The notes under the pieces were generated by a model that was not told the origin of the DNA, did not search any database, and saw only the letters and a program-made list of their open reading frames with translations. Below, one piece after another: positions 16,584 through 24,968 of a stretch of DNA of 64,000 nucleotides. The position numbers were made by a program, and so were the translations under genes. Origin of the DNA: JAVJUV01 sp047314965 (GTDB lineage: Bacteria > Pseudomonadota > Alphaproteobacteria > Rhodobacterales > Rhodobacteraceae); contig NZ_JBLBVK010000039.1 of assembly GCF_047314965.1 (NCBI RefSeq), positions 1 to 64,000 of the forward strand, written 5' to 3'. The first letter of the stretch is position 1; every line of letters starts with the position of its first letter.

Positions 16584-18023
16584 ATGACCAGGAAAGCACC
16601 CGCCGGACAGAAGCGCGCAAAGGCCGCTGCGTCGACGACGACCACAGAAAAGAAATCAAAAAAGGAAGCCCAGGCGACCGCAGCGCCAACCGCGGCAAGG
16701 GACGTACCGCCGACCGGTTCGAACGCGGCGCTACTCGCGCGTCGTGAGGCGGCTGTCCCGCGCGGTGTTGCTTCGGCAGCGCCCATCTTTGCGGCGAAGG
16801 CAGAGAACGCCGAGCTTTGGGATGTCGAAGGCAACCGTTTCATTGATTTCGCGGGCGGCATCGCGGTTCTGAACACCGGCCACCGCCACCCGTCCGTTAT
16901 CGCCGCCGCCAAGGCCCAGGAAGACCTTTACACCCACACCTCGTTCCAGGTTGTGCCCTACGAGCCCTATGTCGCGCTGGCTGAAAAGTTGATCGCGCTG
17001 GCTCCCGGCGATTTCGCCAAGAAGACGCTTTTGGTCACGACTGGTGCAGAGGCGGTGGAAAATGCCGTCAAGATAGCCCGAGCCCACACCGGCCGCCCCG
17101 GCATCATTGCCTTCACCGGCGGCTATCATGGCCGCACCCTGATGACGCTGGGCCTAACCGGCAAGGTCACGCCCTACAAGAAGGACGTGGGCCCATTCCC
17201 GGCTGACATCTTCCGCGCGCCCTTCCCAGATGCGCGTAACGGCATCACCGTGCAGGATGCGCTGAACGCGCTCGAGACATTGTTCCTCACAGATGCCGAC
17301 CCGTCGCGCGTCGCCGCGATCATCCTTGAGCCGGTGCTTGGCGAAGGCGGTTACCACCCTGTACCCGCCGAGATGTGGCAGGCGCTGCGCGCGATCTGCG
17401 ACAAGCACGGCATCCTTCTGATCTCGGACGAGATCCAGGCAGGCTTTGGCCGCACCGGCGCCTGGTTTGCCATCGAGCATTCCGGCGTAGTGCCGGACCT
17501 GATCACCGTGGCGAAGTCGATGGCGGGTGGCTACCCGATCGCCGGGGTCATCGGTCGTGCAGATGTCATGGACGCCCTCGCACCGGGCGGCCTTGGCGGC
17601 ACCTACGGCGGCAACCCTGTGGCATGTGCTGCCGCTTTGGCAGCAATCGAAGCGATCGAAAGCGAAGGCCTGCTGGCCCGGTCGGCAGCGCTTGGCGAGA
17701 CCTTCCGCGCGCGCTTTGCCGAGTTCGGCTCACGCACGGCGCCCTATCGAATGTGGGACATACGGGGTCTGGGTGCCATGCTGGCCGTTGAATTCGTCAC
17801 CGATTTCGAGACCGCCAAGCCGGACGCCGCCTTTACTAAGTCGGTCATCGCACATGCCCTCAAGCGCGGTCTGATCCTTCTGGCGTGCGGAATGCACGGC
17901 AATGCCGTGCGCATCATGGTTCCGCTGACCGCCGCGGATGCCATCATCGAGGAAGGTCTCGCCATCTTTGAAGCGGCCCTCGCCGATGCGGTCGCCGCGG
18001 AAGTCCGGATCGCGGCCGAATGA
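16584..18023 (+). CDS. gabT: Class-III aminotransferase, 4-aminobutyrate aminotransferase-like
   Basis: A 479-residue PLP enzyme. The first ~45 residues are a Lys/Ala/Thr-rich, low-complexity extension absent from typical GabT. The catalytic core follows with GGYHGRT, cofactor Asp282 (ISDEIQAGFGRTG) and Schiff-base Lys311 (TVAKSMAGGYP). GabT-type enzymes move the omega-amino group of GABA to 2-oxoglutarate, giving succinate semialdehyde, which fits the dehydrogenase at the end of this gene set. ATG 16584 is chosen for its GGAG site; the open frame runs upstream to a TTG at 16476 without one. Other omega-amino acids or diamines remain possible substrates. Confidence 0.82.
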   Translation: MTRKAPAGQKRAKAAASTTTTEKKSKKEAQATAAPTAARDVPPTGSNAALLARREAAVPRGVASAAPIFAAKAENAELWDVEGNRFIDFAGGIAVLNTGHRHPSVIAAAKAQEDLYTHTSFQVVPYEPYVALAEKLIALAPGDFAKKTLLVTTGAEAVENAVKIARAHTGRPGIIAFTGGYHGRTLMTLGLTGKVTPYKKDVGPFPADIFRAPFPDARNGITVQDALNALETLFLTDADPSRVAAIILEPVLGEGGYHPVPAEMWQALRAICDKHGILLISDEIQAGFGRTGAWFAIEHSGVVPDLITVAKSMAGGYPIAGVIGRADVMDALAPGGLGGTYGGNPVACAAALAAIEAIESEGLLARSAALGETFRARFAEFGSRTAPYRMWDIRGLGAMLAVEFVTDFETAKPDAAFTKSVIAHALKRGLILLACGMHGNAVRIMVPLTAADAIIEEGLAIFEAALADAVAAEVRIAAE

Positions 18024-18031
18024 TACGGTAG

Positions 18032-18059
18032 CCGGGGTGCCAAATGTGGCGCCCCGGCC
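18032..18059 (+). terminator. Stem-loop between the two aminotransferase genes
   Basis: An 11-bp GC-rich stem with one G-U pair and a 6-base loop, 8 bases after the first aminotransferase stop and without a T-tract. It is likely a partial terminator or mRNA-stabilising hairpin in a 133-base gap. Confidence 0.45.
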
Positions 18060-18156
18060 ACGCGCACCCCGGGAGGGTTGCGTCCAGGTGCACTTCGGGC
18101 ACTCTTGTCTGGGAGATCACCCAAGAAGAATTCACTGCCGGATGGAGGTTGCCCCC

Positions 18157-19476
18157 ATGTCACATATCTTTGCGCGCCATTGTCACTCTGTGCCGCCGAC
18201 TGCCGTTGGCGGCGAAGGCTGTTACCTGATCGACAGCACGGGAAAGCGGTATCTTGACGGGTCGGGCGGAGCTGCGGTCAGCTGCCTAGGCCATGGCGAT
18301 AGCGCTGTTACCGAAGCAATCAAGGCGCAGTTGGACAAGCTCGCTTTCGCCCATACCGGCTTCTTGTCGTCCGAACCCGCGGAAGCACTTGCCGACCTTC
18401 TGATTGAGCACGCTCCGGGCGACCTGGATCGCGTATATCTTGTGTCGGGCGGGTCGGAGGCGACCGAAGCAGCGATAAAACTTGCGCGCCAGTACTGGGT
18501 GGAAAAGGGCGAACCGCAACGCAGCCGTCTCATCGCTCGCAAGCAAAGTTATCACGGGAATACCATCGGCGCACTGAGCGCGGGAGGCAATGAATGGCGC
18601 CGTCAGCAGTTCGGCCCCTTGCTTCTCGAGGTCAGCCATATCGACCCGTGCTATGAATACCGGTACCGGCGCGACGATGAGAGTCCCGAGGCGTATGGCC
18701 TACGCGCGGCTCAGGCCCTGGAGGACGAAATCCTGCGTCTTGGGCCGGAGACAGTTATGGCCTTCATGGCCGAACCGGTCGTTGGCGCAACCGCGGGAGC
18801 TTTGCCGCCTGCTCCGGGATACTTCAAACGCATCCGCGAGATCTGCGACAAGTATGGCGTTCTGCTGATCCTTGACGAGGTGATGTGCGGTATGGGCCGC
18901 ACCGGCAGCCTGTTTGCCTGTGAGCAGGACGGGATCGCGCCGGATATTGCCTGTATCGCCAAGGGCCTTGGCGCGGGATACCAGCCCATCGGCGCGATGC
19001 TCTGCACTTCTGACATCTACGATGCGATTGCAAACGGCTCTGGGTTCTTCCAGCACGGGCACACCTATATCGGCCATCCAACAGCCGCCGCCGCCGGTTT
19101 GGCCGTGGTCAATGCCATCATCGACCGGGGTCTGATTTCACGGGTCAACCAGCAGGGCCGCACGCTCATGCAGGCGCTCGAACACAGGTTCGGCCAGCAC
19201 CAGAATGTCGGCGACATCCGGGGCCGCGGGCTGTTTCGCGGGATCGAGCTTGTCAGGGATCGGAACACCAAGGATCCGTTCGATCCCTCGCTGGGCGTGG
19301 CCGCAAAGATCAAGAAGGCCGCCTTCGCCGAGGGACTGATCTGCTATCCGATGTCGGGCACCATCGATGGCCGCCGAGGAGATCACATCCTTCTCGCTCC
19401 GCCGTTCATTATCGAAGACGACCAGATCGACGAACTGACGGACAAGCTGGAGCGCGCGATCAATACCGTAATCTGA
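18157..19476 (+). CDS. Second class-III (aspartate-family fold) aminotransferase
   Basis: A 439-residue PLP enzyme with SGGSEATEAAIKLAR, SYHGNTIGAL, cofactor Asp240 (LILDEVMCGMGRTG) and Schiff-base Lys269 (CIAKGLGAGYQP). It belongs to the same superfamily as the preceding gene but is clearly divergent, being closer to the many unassigned omega-transaminases of Rhodobacterales. ATG 18157 is preceded by GGAGG at 8 bases spacing; an upstream in-frame ATG at 18142 overlaps that site and is less likely. Two different transaminases in one cluster suggest a substrate with two amino groups or two sequential steps. That is inference. Confidence 0.83.
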   Translation: MSHIFARHCHSVPPTAVGGEGCYLIDSTGKRYLDGSGGAAVSCLGHGDSAVTEAIKAQLDKLAFAHTGFLSSEPAEALADLLIEHAPGDLDRVYLVSGGSEATEAAIKLARQYWVEKGEPQRSRLIARKQSYHGNTIGALSAGGNEWRRQQFGPLLLEVSHIDPCYEYRYRRDDESPEAYGLRAAQALEDEILRLGPETVMAFMAEPVVGATAGALPPAPGYFKRIREICDKYGVLLILDEVMCGMGRTGSLFACEQDGIAPDIACIAKGLGAGYQPIGAMLCTSDIYDAIANGSGFFQHGHTYIGHPTAAAAGLAVVNAIIDRGLISRVNQQGRTLMQALEHRFGQHQNVGDIRGRGLFRGIELVRDRNTKDPFDPSLGVAAKIKKAAFAEGLICYPMSGTIDGRRGDHILLAPPFIIEDDQIDELTDKLERAINTVI

Positions 19477-19495
19477 AAGTGATGGGGGGCTAATC

Positions 19496-21091
19496 GTGCG
19501 GTTCTTTGCATTCGTTGGATCGGTGGTTCTGGCGTTTCTGTGCGTCATCGGCCTGATCTGGTCACCTTGGTTCCTGATCGGTGTCCTGGTTTTTGGAGGT
19601 CTTTCCGCCCTGGGCGTCTACGACGTTACACAATCGGGCCACGCTATCCTGCGGAACTATCCTGTCATAGGGCACATGCGGTTCATGTTCGAAGGAATCC
19701 GGCCCGAGATAAGGCAGTATCTGATCGAAAGCGACCAGGACGAAGAACCCTTCTCTCGTGACAAAAGGTCCATCGTCTATCAACGGGCAAAGGGCGTGGA
19801 AGACGAACGACCCTTCGGCACACGTCAGCGGGTCTATGATTCCGGCTACGAATGGATCACCCATTCCGCGTCCCCGAAGCATATCGAGGACCACGATTTC
19901 CGCATACGCATCGGCGGCCCCGATTGCGAAAAACCCTACGATGCGTCGATCTACAACATTTCTGCCATGTCGTTCGGTGCTCTCTCGGTCAATGCTATCC
20001 TTGCGTTGAACAAAGGGGCCAGAAAGGGCGGCTTCGCCCATGACACCGGCGAAGGCGGGATCAGCCGCTATCATCGCGAAGGCGGTGGTGACATCATCTA
20101 CGAGATCGGATCAGGCTATTTCGGCTGCCGCATGCCGGAGGGGCGCTTCGACGTCGAGAAGTTCCGCGAGCAGGCCGCGGATCAGCAGGTGAAGTTGATC
20201 GAGCTGAAGCTCAGCCAGGGAGCTAAGCCCGGTCATGGAGGGGTGCTGCCTGCCTCGAAGATTTCGCCGGAAATCGCCGAGGCGCGCGGCGTACCGATGG
20301 GGCAGGATTGCATGTCCCCAGCATCGCATCCCGAATTTTCGACCCCCCTCGAGATGATGGAATTCATCAAGCTCCTGCGCGACAACGCCGACGGGAAACC
20401 GGTCGGCTTCAAACTATGCATCGGTCACCGGCGGGAATTCATGTGCATGGTCACAGCGATGCTGGAGACCGACATCGTTCCCGACTTCATCGTCATAGAC
20501 GGAAAGGAAGGCGGAACCGGCGCCGCGCCTCTCGAGTTCGCCAACCACATGGGCATGCCTTTGGTCGAAGGCCTTGTCTTTGCGCACAACACGCTGCGCG
20601 GCGCCGGGTTGAGAGATCGGCTCAAATTGGGCGCTTCGGCAAAACTCGTGACCTCGTTCGACATCGCAAAGGCGCTTGCGCTTGGCGCCGACTGGGCAAA
20701 CTCGGCGCGCGGGTTCATGTTCTCGATCGGATGCATACAGGCGCAGGCATGCCACACGAACCACTGTCCGGTCGGTGTTGCCACGCAGGACAAATTGCGA
20801 CAACGCGTCCTCGACGTCTCGAGCAAGTCAGAACGCGTCTACCGGTTCCACCAGAACACGTTGAAAGCCCTGGCGGAAATGACGGGTGCCGCCGGTCTGA
20901 CGCATCCGGGCGACTTCAGACCTCACCACCTTCTGATGCGCGAAAGCGACCGCGACATGGTGACGGGCGAGGACGTCTATCCCTATTTGCCGGACGGTTT
21001 CCTTCTTCGCGAGGAAGAAGACAAATTCGGTTACCTCAAGCGCTGGAGCCGCGCCCGGGCGAACAGTTTCGAGCCTTTTGATGTCGTCTGA
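19496..21091 (+). CDS. FMN-binding glutamate-synthase-like protein with membrane anchor
   Basis: A 531-residue protein. Residues 1-40 form two hydrophobic segments, probably a membrane anchor. The rest matches the FMN/Fe-S synthase domain of glutamate synthase: ISAMSFGALS, GEGGISRYH, KPGHGG, the GKEGGTGAAP motif, and the 3Fe-4S cysteines Cys413, Cys419 and Cys424 in CIQAQACHTNHCPVGVAT. It lacks the glutaminase and GXGXG domains of GltB, so it must receive ammonia or another amine from elsewhere. Related stand-alone forms include N-methylglutamate synthase subunits. Start is GTG with a G-rich site, 19 bases after the aminotransferase, so it is co-transcribed. It may make or recycle glutamate for the two transaminases. 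Confidence 0.82.
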   Translation: MRFFAFVGSVVLAFLCVIGLIWSPWFLIGVLVFGGLSALGVYDVTQSGHAILRNYPVIGHMRFMFEGIRPEIRQYLIESDQDEEPFSRDKRSIVYQRAKGVEDERPFGTRQRVYDSGYEWITHSASPKHIEDHDFRIRIGGPDCEKPYDASIYNISAMSFGALSVNAILALNKGARKGGFAHDTGEGGISRYHREGGGDIIYEIGSGYFGCRMPEGRFDVEKFREQAADQQVKLIELKLSQGAKPGHGGVLPASKISPEIAEARGVPMGQDCMSPASHPEFSTPLEMMEFIKLLRDNADGKPVGFKLCIGHRREFMCMVTAMLETDIVPDFIVIDGKEGGTGAAPLEFANHMGMPLVEGLVFAHNTLRGAGLRDRLKLGASAKLVTSFDIAKALALGADWANSARGFMFSIGCIQAQACHTNHCPVGVATQDKLRQRVLDVSSKSERVYRFHQNTLKALAEMTGAAGLTHPGDFRPHHLLMRESDRDMVTGEDVYPYLPDGFLLREEEDKFGYLKRWSRARANSFEPFDVV

Positions 21092-21644
21092 CCCGGTTCT
21101 AACGTCGGGTGCCGCCAAGGCGGAGACCTTGTGCGACCGGGAATGGCCTCCCGCCCTGACCGTCATGCCATCCGGCCGTGCGGATGGACTGAATGTCTAT
21201 CCAATCATGGCGCGACACTCTGCGCCTGCGCAGGCTGGTCTTGAACCCGTCAGTCTTCGGACCGGCCGCCGTCTCGGCGCAGAGTGGGATCGGTCGCAGC
21301 CCATCGAGCTTGGCAGGCGCCGCGGCCTTTCCGATGCCCGAATTGGCTCGGCGCGCGCGCCTCTGGCGGACATGACGGGCAACGACGCACCTCGCCGCAA
21401 GGCTGTCGGTCAGGTTCTCGACGCATCTCGATCGGCTGAAGAAACGCTCGAAGCCATCACCCATCGCTTTGGAAAGCCTGCTTTGTACGGTTCGATGGCG
21501 ACGGTCGGGCTTTGCCCCAGACGGGGTTTCGGACCGAACCACTTCAGGGTGCCGATTGACAGGGACAACCGGGCAGGCCTTGAGGCCGGGCCGCTGGATG
21601 ACGCGCGGGGCGAGAATTGCCCCGATGCGGAAAAGGGTAGGTGA
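21081..21644 (+). CDS. Possible hypothetical protein filling the gap before mgtE
   Basis: An open frame of about 187 residues starts inside the end of the FMN protein gene and stops 2 bases before the mgtE ATG, filling an otherwise unexplained ~550-base gap in a tight gene set. The C-terminal half (from about residue 105) has protein-like composition. I recognise no family, and there is no strong ribosome site. A long frame on the opposite strand (21099-21668) overlaps it. It could be real, a decayed gene, or chance in GC-rich DNA. Confidence 0.25.
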   Translation: MSSDPVLTSGAAKAETLCDREWPPALTVMPSGRADGLNVYPIMARHSAPAQAGLEPVSLRTGRRLGAEWDRSQPIELGRRRGLSDARIGSARAPLADMTGNDAPRRKAVGQVLDASRSAEETLEAITHRFGKPALYGSMATVGLCPRRGFGPNHFRVPIDRDNRAGLEAGPLDDARGENCPDAEKGR

Positions 21645-21646
21645 CG

Positions 21647-23050
21647 ATGTCGAACGACCAGAAAACACAGGACCGAGACGACACGGACGTCGCCGACGAA
21701 GCGCAGTCCCGAACCATAAGAGAACAGCTCAAGGAAGCGGTCGATGCCCGCGACGCGGAGTCAATAGAGGCGCTTCTCGCGCCCCTTCCCCTCAGCGGGA
21801 AGATGCGCCAGCTGCTTGCCCTGTCTGTGGGCGACCGCGACGTCCTGCTCAGCCTGGTTCACACCGACGTTGCGGCCGATCTTCTGGAAGAAGCCCCGCA
21901 CGAGGCGGCGATTGAGCTGGTCGAACGCATGGAGGCGGCCCGGGCGGCCGAGGTTCTTGGTGAACTCGACTCAGACCTTCAGGCCGACCTGATTGGCGAT
22001 CTGGAAACGGAAGAGGCCGAAGACATTCTGGCCAAGCTGGATCCGGAAGATGCGGCCGATGTAAGACGCCTTGCAACCTACTCGGACGATACTGCCGGTG
22101 GCCTCATGATCGCCGAGGCGTTTTCCTTCCAGTCGACGGCTACCGTGGGCGCCGTCTTGCGCAGCATGGCCAGCGAGGACGACGACTTCGAACGGTATCG
22201 CGGTCAGCATCCCTACGTGCTTGACGATGACAATCGCCCCGTAGGTGTCGTTTCGCTACGAGGATTGCTGACATCCAAGCGGAGCGACAAGCTCACGGCC
22301 ATCATGTCGACGCCGTTGACGGTCGACGTCGACACATCGCTTGATGAACTGCAGGACATTTTTGACGGCAACAACTTCCTCGGCTTGCCGGTCGTCGAGA
22401 AGGACGGACGGCTCGCCGGCGTCGTCTCGCGCAGCGCCGTCGACGCCGCCGCCCTTGAGCGTTCCGAAACCGAAAGCCTGAAACGGCAGGGCGTCGTCGG
22501 CGATGAAGTGCGCGCAATGCCCTTGTGGTTGAGATCGCGCCGCCGACTAGCCTGGCTTTCGGCCAATATCGTACTGAACATCATCGCTGCCAGCGTCATC
22601 TCGGCCTATGAAGAAACCCTGGCGGCGGTCATCGCCATCGCAGTTTTCCTGCCGATGGTCTCGGACATGTCAGGCTGTTCCGGCAACCAGGCGGTCGGTG
22701 TCACGATGCGCGAGCTTTCACTGGGAATCGTTCAGCCCAAGGATGCGTTCCGGGTTTGGCTGAAGGAAGTCTCGGTCGGCGTCATCAACGGGCTTGCCCT
22801 TGGTGTGCTGATCGGCATCGTCTGTTTCGTCTGGAAGGGAAACCCGTATCTAGGTGTGGTGATCGGCCTCGCGCTGGCAATCAACACGGTCATCGCCGTG
22901 TCCATCGGCGGCGTCGTCCCCCTACTGCTGAAACGCCTGAACCAGGATCCGGCGGCCGCCAGCGGGCCGCTTCTGACCACAATCACCGACATGGCAGGGT
23001 TCTTCCTCGTGCTCAGTTTGGCCACGATGATGATGCCGCTGCTTCTGTAA
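21647..23050 (+). CDS. mgtE: Magnesium transporter MgtE
   Basis: A 467-residue protein with standard MgtE layout: an acidic N-domain of superhelical repeats (about 35-135, including LLEEAPHEAAIELVERM and DPEDAADVRRL), two CBS domains (about 140-265), a connecting helix, and five membrane helices (about 290-467). The N and CBS domains sense cytosolic Mg2+ and close the channel. ATG 21647 follows AAGGGTAGG; a GTG six bases earlier is possible. It sits between the FMN protein and the semialdehyde dehydrogenase on the same strand. Its link to the pathway is unclear and it may be a passenger. Confidence 0.93.
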   Translation: MSNDQKTQDRDDTDVADEAQSRTIREQLKEAVDARDAESIEALLAPLPLSGKMRQLLALSVGDRDVLLSLVHTDVAADLLEEAPHEAAIELVERMEAARAAEVLGELDSDLQADLIGDLETEEAEDILAKLDPEDAADVRRLATYSDDTAGGLMIAEAFSFQSTATVGAVLRSMASEDDDFERYRGQHPYVLDDDNRPVGVVSLRGLLTSKRSDKLTAIMSTPLTVDVDTSLDELQDIFDGNNFLGLPVVEKDGRLAGVVSRSAVDAAALERSETESLKRQGVVGDEVRAMPLWLRSRRRLAWLSANIVLNIIAASVISAYEETLAAVIAIAVFLPMVSDMSGCSGNQAVGVTMRELSLGIVQPKDAFRVWLKEVSVGVINGLALGVLIGIVCFVWKGNPYLGVVIGLALAINTVIAVSIGGVVPLLLKRLNQDPAAASGPLLTTITDMAGFFLVLSLATMMMPLLL

Positions 23051-23088
23051 ACACAAACACAAACACGAAAAAAGAAAGGGCAGTAGAC

Positions 23089-24573
23089 ATGCTCGACCAA
23101 GTGACCAACCTCAGCGATCTTTTGAAAGACCCCTCGCTGTTTTCCACGAAAGCCTACGTTGGCGGAGAGTGGATGGATGCCGGCGACGGAAGCACGTTCG
23201 AGGTCACCAACCCCGCGCGGGGGGATGTCATCGCCCGCGTGGCCGACCTTTCGCGCGGAGATGCGAATTGGGCGATCGCCTGTGCGGATGCGGCGCAGAA
23301 GAAATGGGCGGCCCACACCGGAAAAGAGCGTGCCGCGGTGCTGCGTGAGTGGTTTGACCTCATGGTCGCGAATGCGGACGATCTGGCCACGATCTTGACC
23401 GCGGAACAGGGTAAGCCCCACGCCGAGGCAAGGGGTGAAATCCTTTACGGCGCGTCCTTCATCGAATGGTTCGCCGAAGAAGCCAAGCGCGTTTACGGAG
23501 AGACCATTCCGGGCCACCAGCGTGACAAGCGCATCACGGTCATCAAGCAACCGATCGGCGTTGCCGCGTCGATCACGCCGTGGAATTTCCCCAACGCCAT
23601 GATCACGCGAAAGGTTGGCCCTGCTCTTGCCGCAGGCTGCGCTTTTGTCGCCAGACCTGCCGCGGAAACCCCTCTGTCTGCCCTGGCGCTTGCGGTTTTG
23701 GCCGAACGCGCGGGCATTCCCAAAGGCGTATTCTCGGTCATTCCGTCGTCGCGATCATCCGAGATCGGAAAGGAATTCTGCGAGAACCCGGCGGTGCGGA
23801 AGCTGACCTTCACAGGCTCGACCGAGGTTGGGCGCATTCTGCTGAAACAGGCCGCCGATCAGGTCATGAAGTGTTCGATGGAGCTGGGCGGCAACGCCCC
23901 CTTCATCGTGTTCGACGACGCAAATCTGGATGCGGCGGTCGAAGGGGCGATGATCTCGAAGTACCGCAATAACGGGCAAACCTGCGTCTGCGCCAACCGC
24001 ATCTACGTGCAAGCCGGCGTTTACGACGCCTTCGCCGCCAAGCTCGCTGCCGCGGTCGAGAAAATGACCGTTGGAGACGGTTTGATGGAAGGGTCACAGC
24101 TTGGTCCGCTTATCAACGAGGACGCCGTCGGAAAGGTGTCCGAGCACATTGCCGACGCGGTCGCGAAAGGCGGCAACGTCATGACGGGCGGAAAGCCGCA
24201 TGCCTTGGGCGGAACCTTCTTCGAGCCGACGATCATCACAGGCGCCACGCAGGACATGGCATTCGCGAAGGAAGAGACGTTCGGTCCATTGGCACCGCTC
24301 TTCATGTTCGAGACTGTTGACGAGGTCATCGGATATGCGAATGACACGATCTTTGGATTGGCCGCCTATTTCTACGCTAATGACATTAGCCGTGTCACAA
24401 AGGTCGCCGAGGCGCTTGAATACGGCATGGTCGGCATCAATACCGGTCTTATATCTACTGAAGTTGCCCCTTTTGGTGGCGTCAAGCAGTCCGGGTTGGG
24501 GCGAGAGGGTAGTAGGCACGGAATGGACGAGTTCCTTGAGATGAAGTACCTCTGCGTGGCAGTGGACGTTTGA
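23089..24573 (+). CDS. gabD: Succinate-semialdehyde dehydrogenase family aldehyde dehydrogenase
   Basis: A 494-residue ALDH very similar in layout to E. coli GabD. It has Asn166 (TPWNFP), general base Glu265 (MELGGNAPF), nucleophile Cys299 (GQTCVCANR) and the C-terminal EVAPFGG motif. It oxidises succinate semialdehyde to succinate, completing GABA breakdown with the GabT-like gene. ATG 23089 lies 38 bases after mgtE with AAAGGG upstream. Oddity: the coenzyme-site Lys of the VLKPA motif is Arg189 (VARPAAETP), and the Ser three residues later in GabD is not conserved. This argues against NADP preference. The last ~130 bases use codons (ATA, AGG, CGA) rare in the rest of the gene. Confidence 0.88.
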   Translation: MLDQVTNLSDLLKDPSLFSTKAYVGGEWMDAGDGSTFEVTNPARGDVIARVADLSRGDANWAIACADAAQKKWAAHTGKERAAVLREWFDLMVANADDLATILTAEQGKPHAEARGEILYGASFIEWFAEEAKRVYGETIPGHQRDKRITVIKQPIGVAASITPWNFPNAMITRKVGPALAAGCAFVARPAAETPLSALALAVLAERAGIPKGVFSVIPSSRSSEIGKEFCENPAVRKLTFTGSTEVGRILLKQAADQVMKCSMELGGNAPFIVFDDANLDAAVEGAMISKYRNNGQTCVCANRIYVQAGVYDAFAAKLAAAVEKMTVGDGLMEGSQLGPLINEDAVGKVSEHIADAVAKGGNVMTGGKPHALGGTFFEPTIITGATQDMAFAKEETFGPLAPLFMFETVDEVIGYANDTIFGLAAYFYANDISRVTKVAEALEYGMVGINTGLISTEVAPFGGVKQSGLGREGSRHGMDEFLEMKYLCVAVDV

Positions 24574-24968
24574 ACGGTCACGGTCTCCGCTGAGGCCTCA
24601 GCTTTGTCCGTAAACTTGTGTCGCTCAGGCTCCCTAGGCTGCAGAGAGAAATCTTGCACCATGGTCGCGCAGGCATATTCTTTGGCCGGAGCAATGGAGA
24701 CCCGAATACAAACGCTCTGATGATCCACTGGTAAAAGAGCTCAGATTCAAGTAGTCGATAAAAATATATTTATCGTCTCAAGTCTGCCAGGTCACTTGCA
24801 TTGATAACATTGATTTATTGTTTTGATCGGTGAATAAGTTGTGCTGCAACTGCACAGTTTTGTCCGGGTCGTGTTCAATTCCATGCCAAAGATCTAACTA
24901 TCGGTCTCAAAATCACTAAATGAGCCGGGTGCGGAGGTTCTCTGCACATCTTACTTAAGGATCCCAAC
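24574..24968. other. Intergenic region with hairpin and AT-rich inverted repeat
   Basis: No gene is supported. A perfect 14-base palindrome (24589-24602, followed by TTTG) could weakly terminate the dehydrogenase transcript. Further on, a 20-base AT-rich inverted repeat (24756-24775; arms CGATAAA / TTTATCG, centre AATATA) lies about 195 bases upstream of the outer-membrane protein gene and could be a protein-binding site. The GC content drops sharply here compared with the preceding operon. Confidence 0.45.

Noticed and set aside
23051..23075. ACAAAC tandem repeats between mgtE and the dehydrogenase
   Set aside because: Only three short units; simple low-complexity spacer, not a CRISPR or regulatory array.
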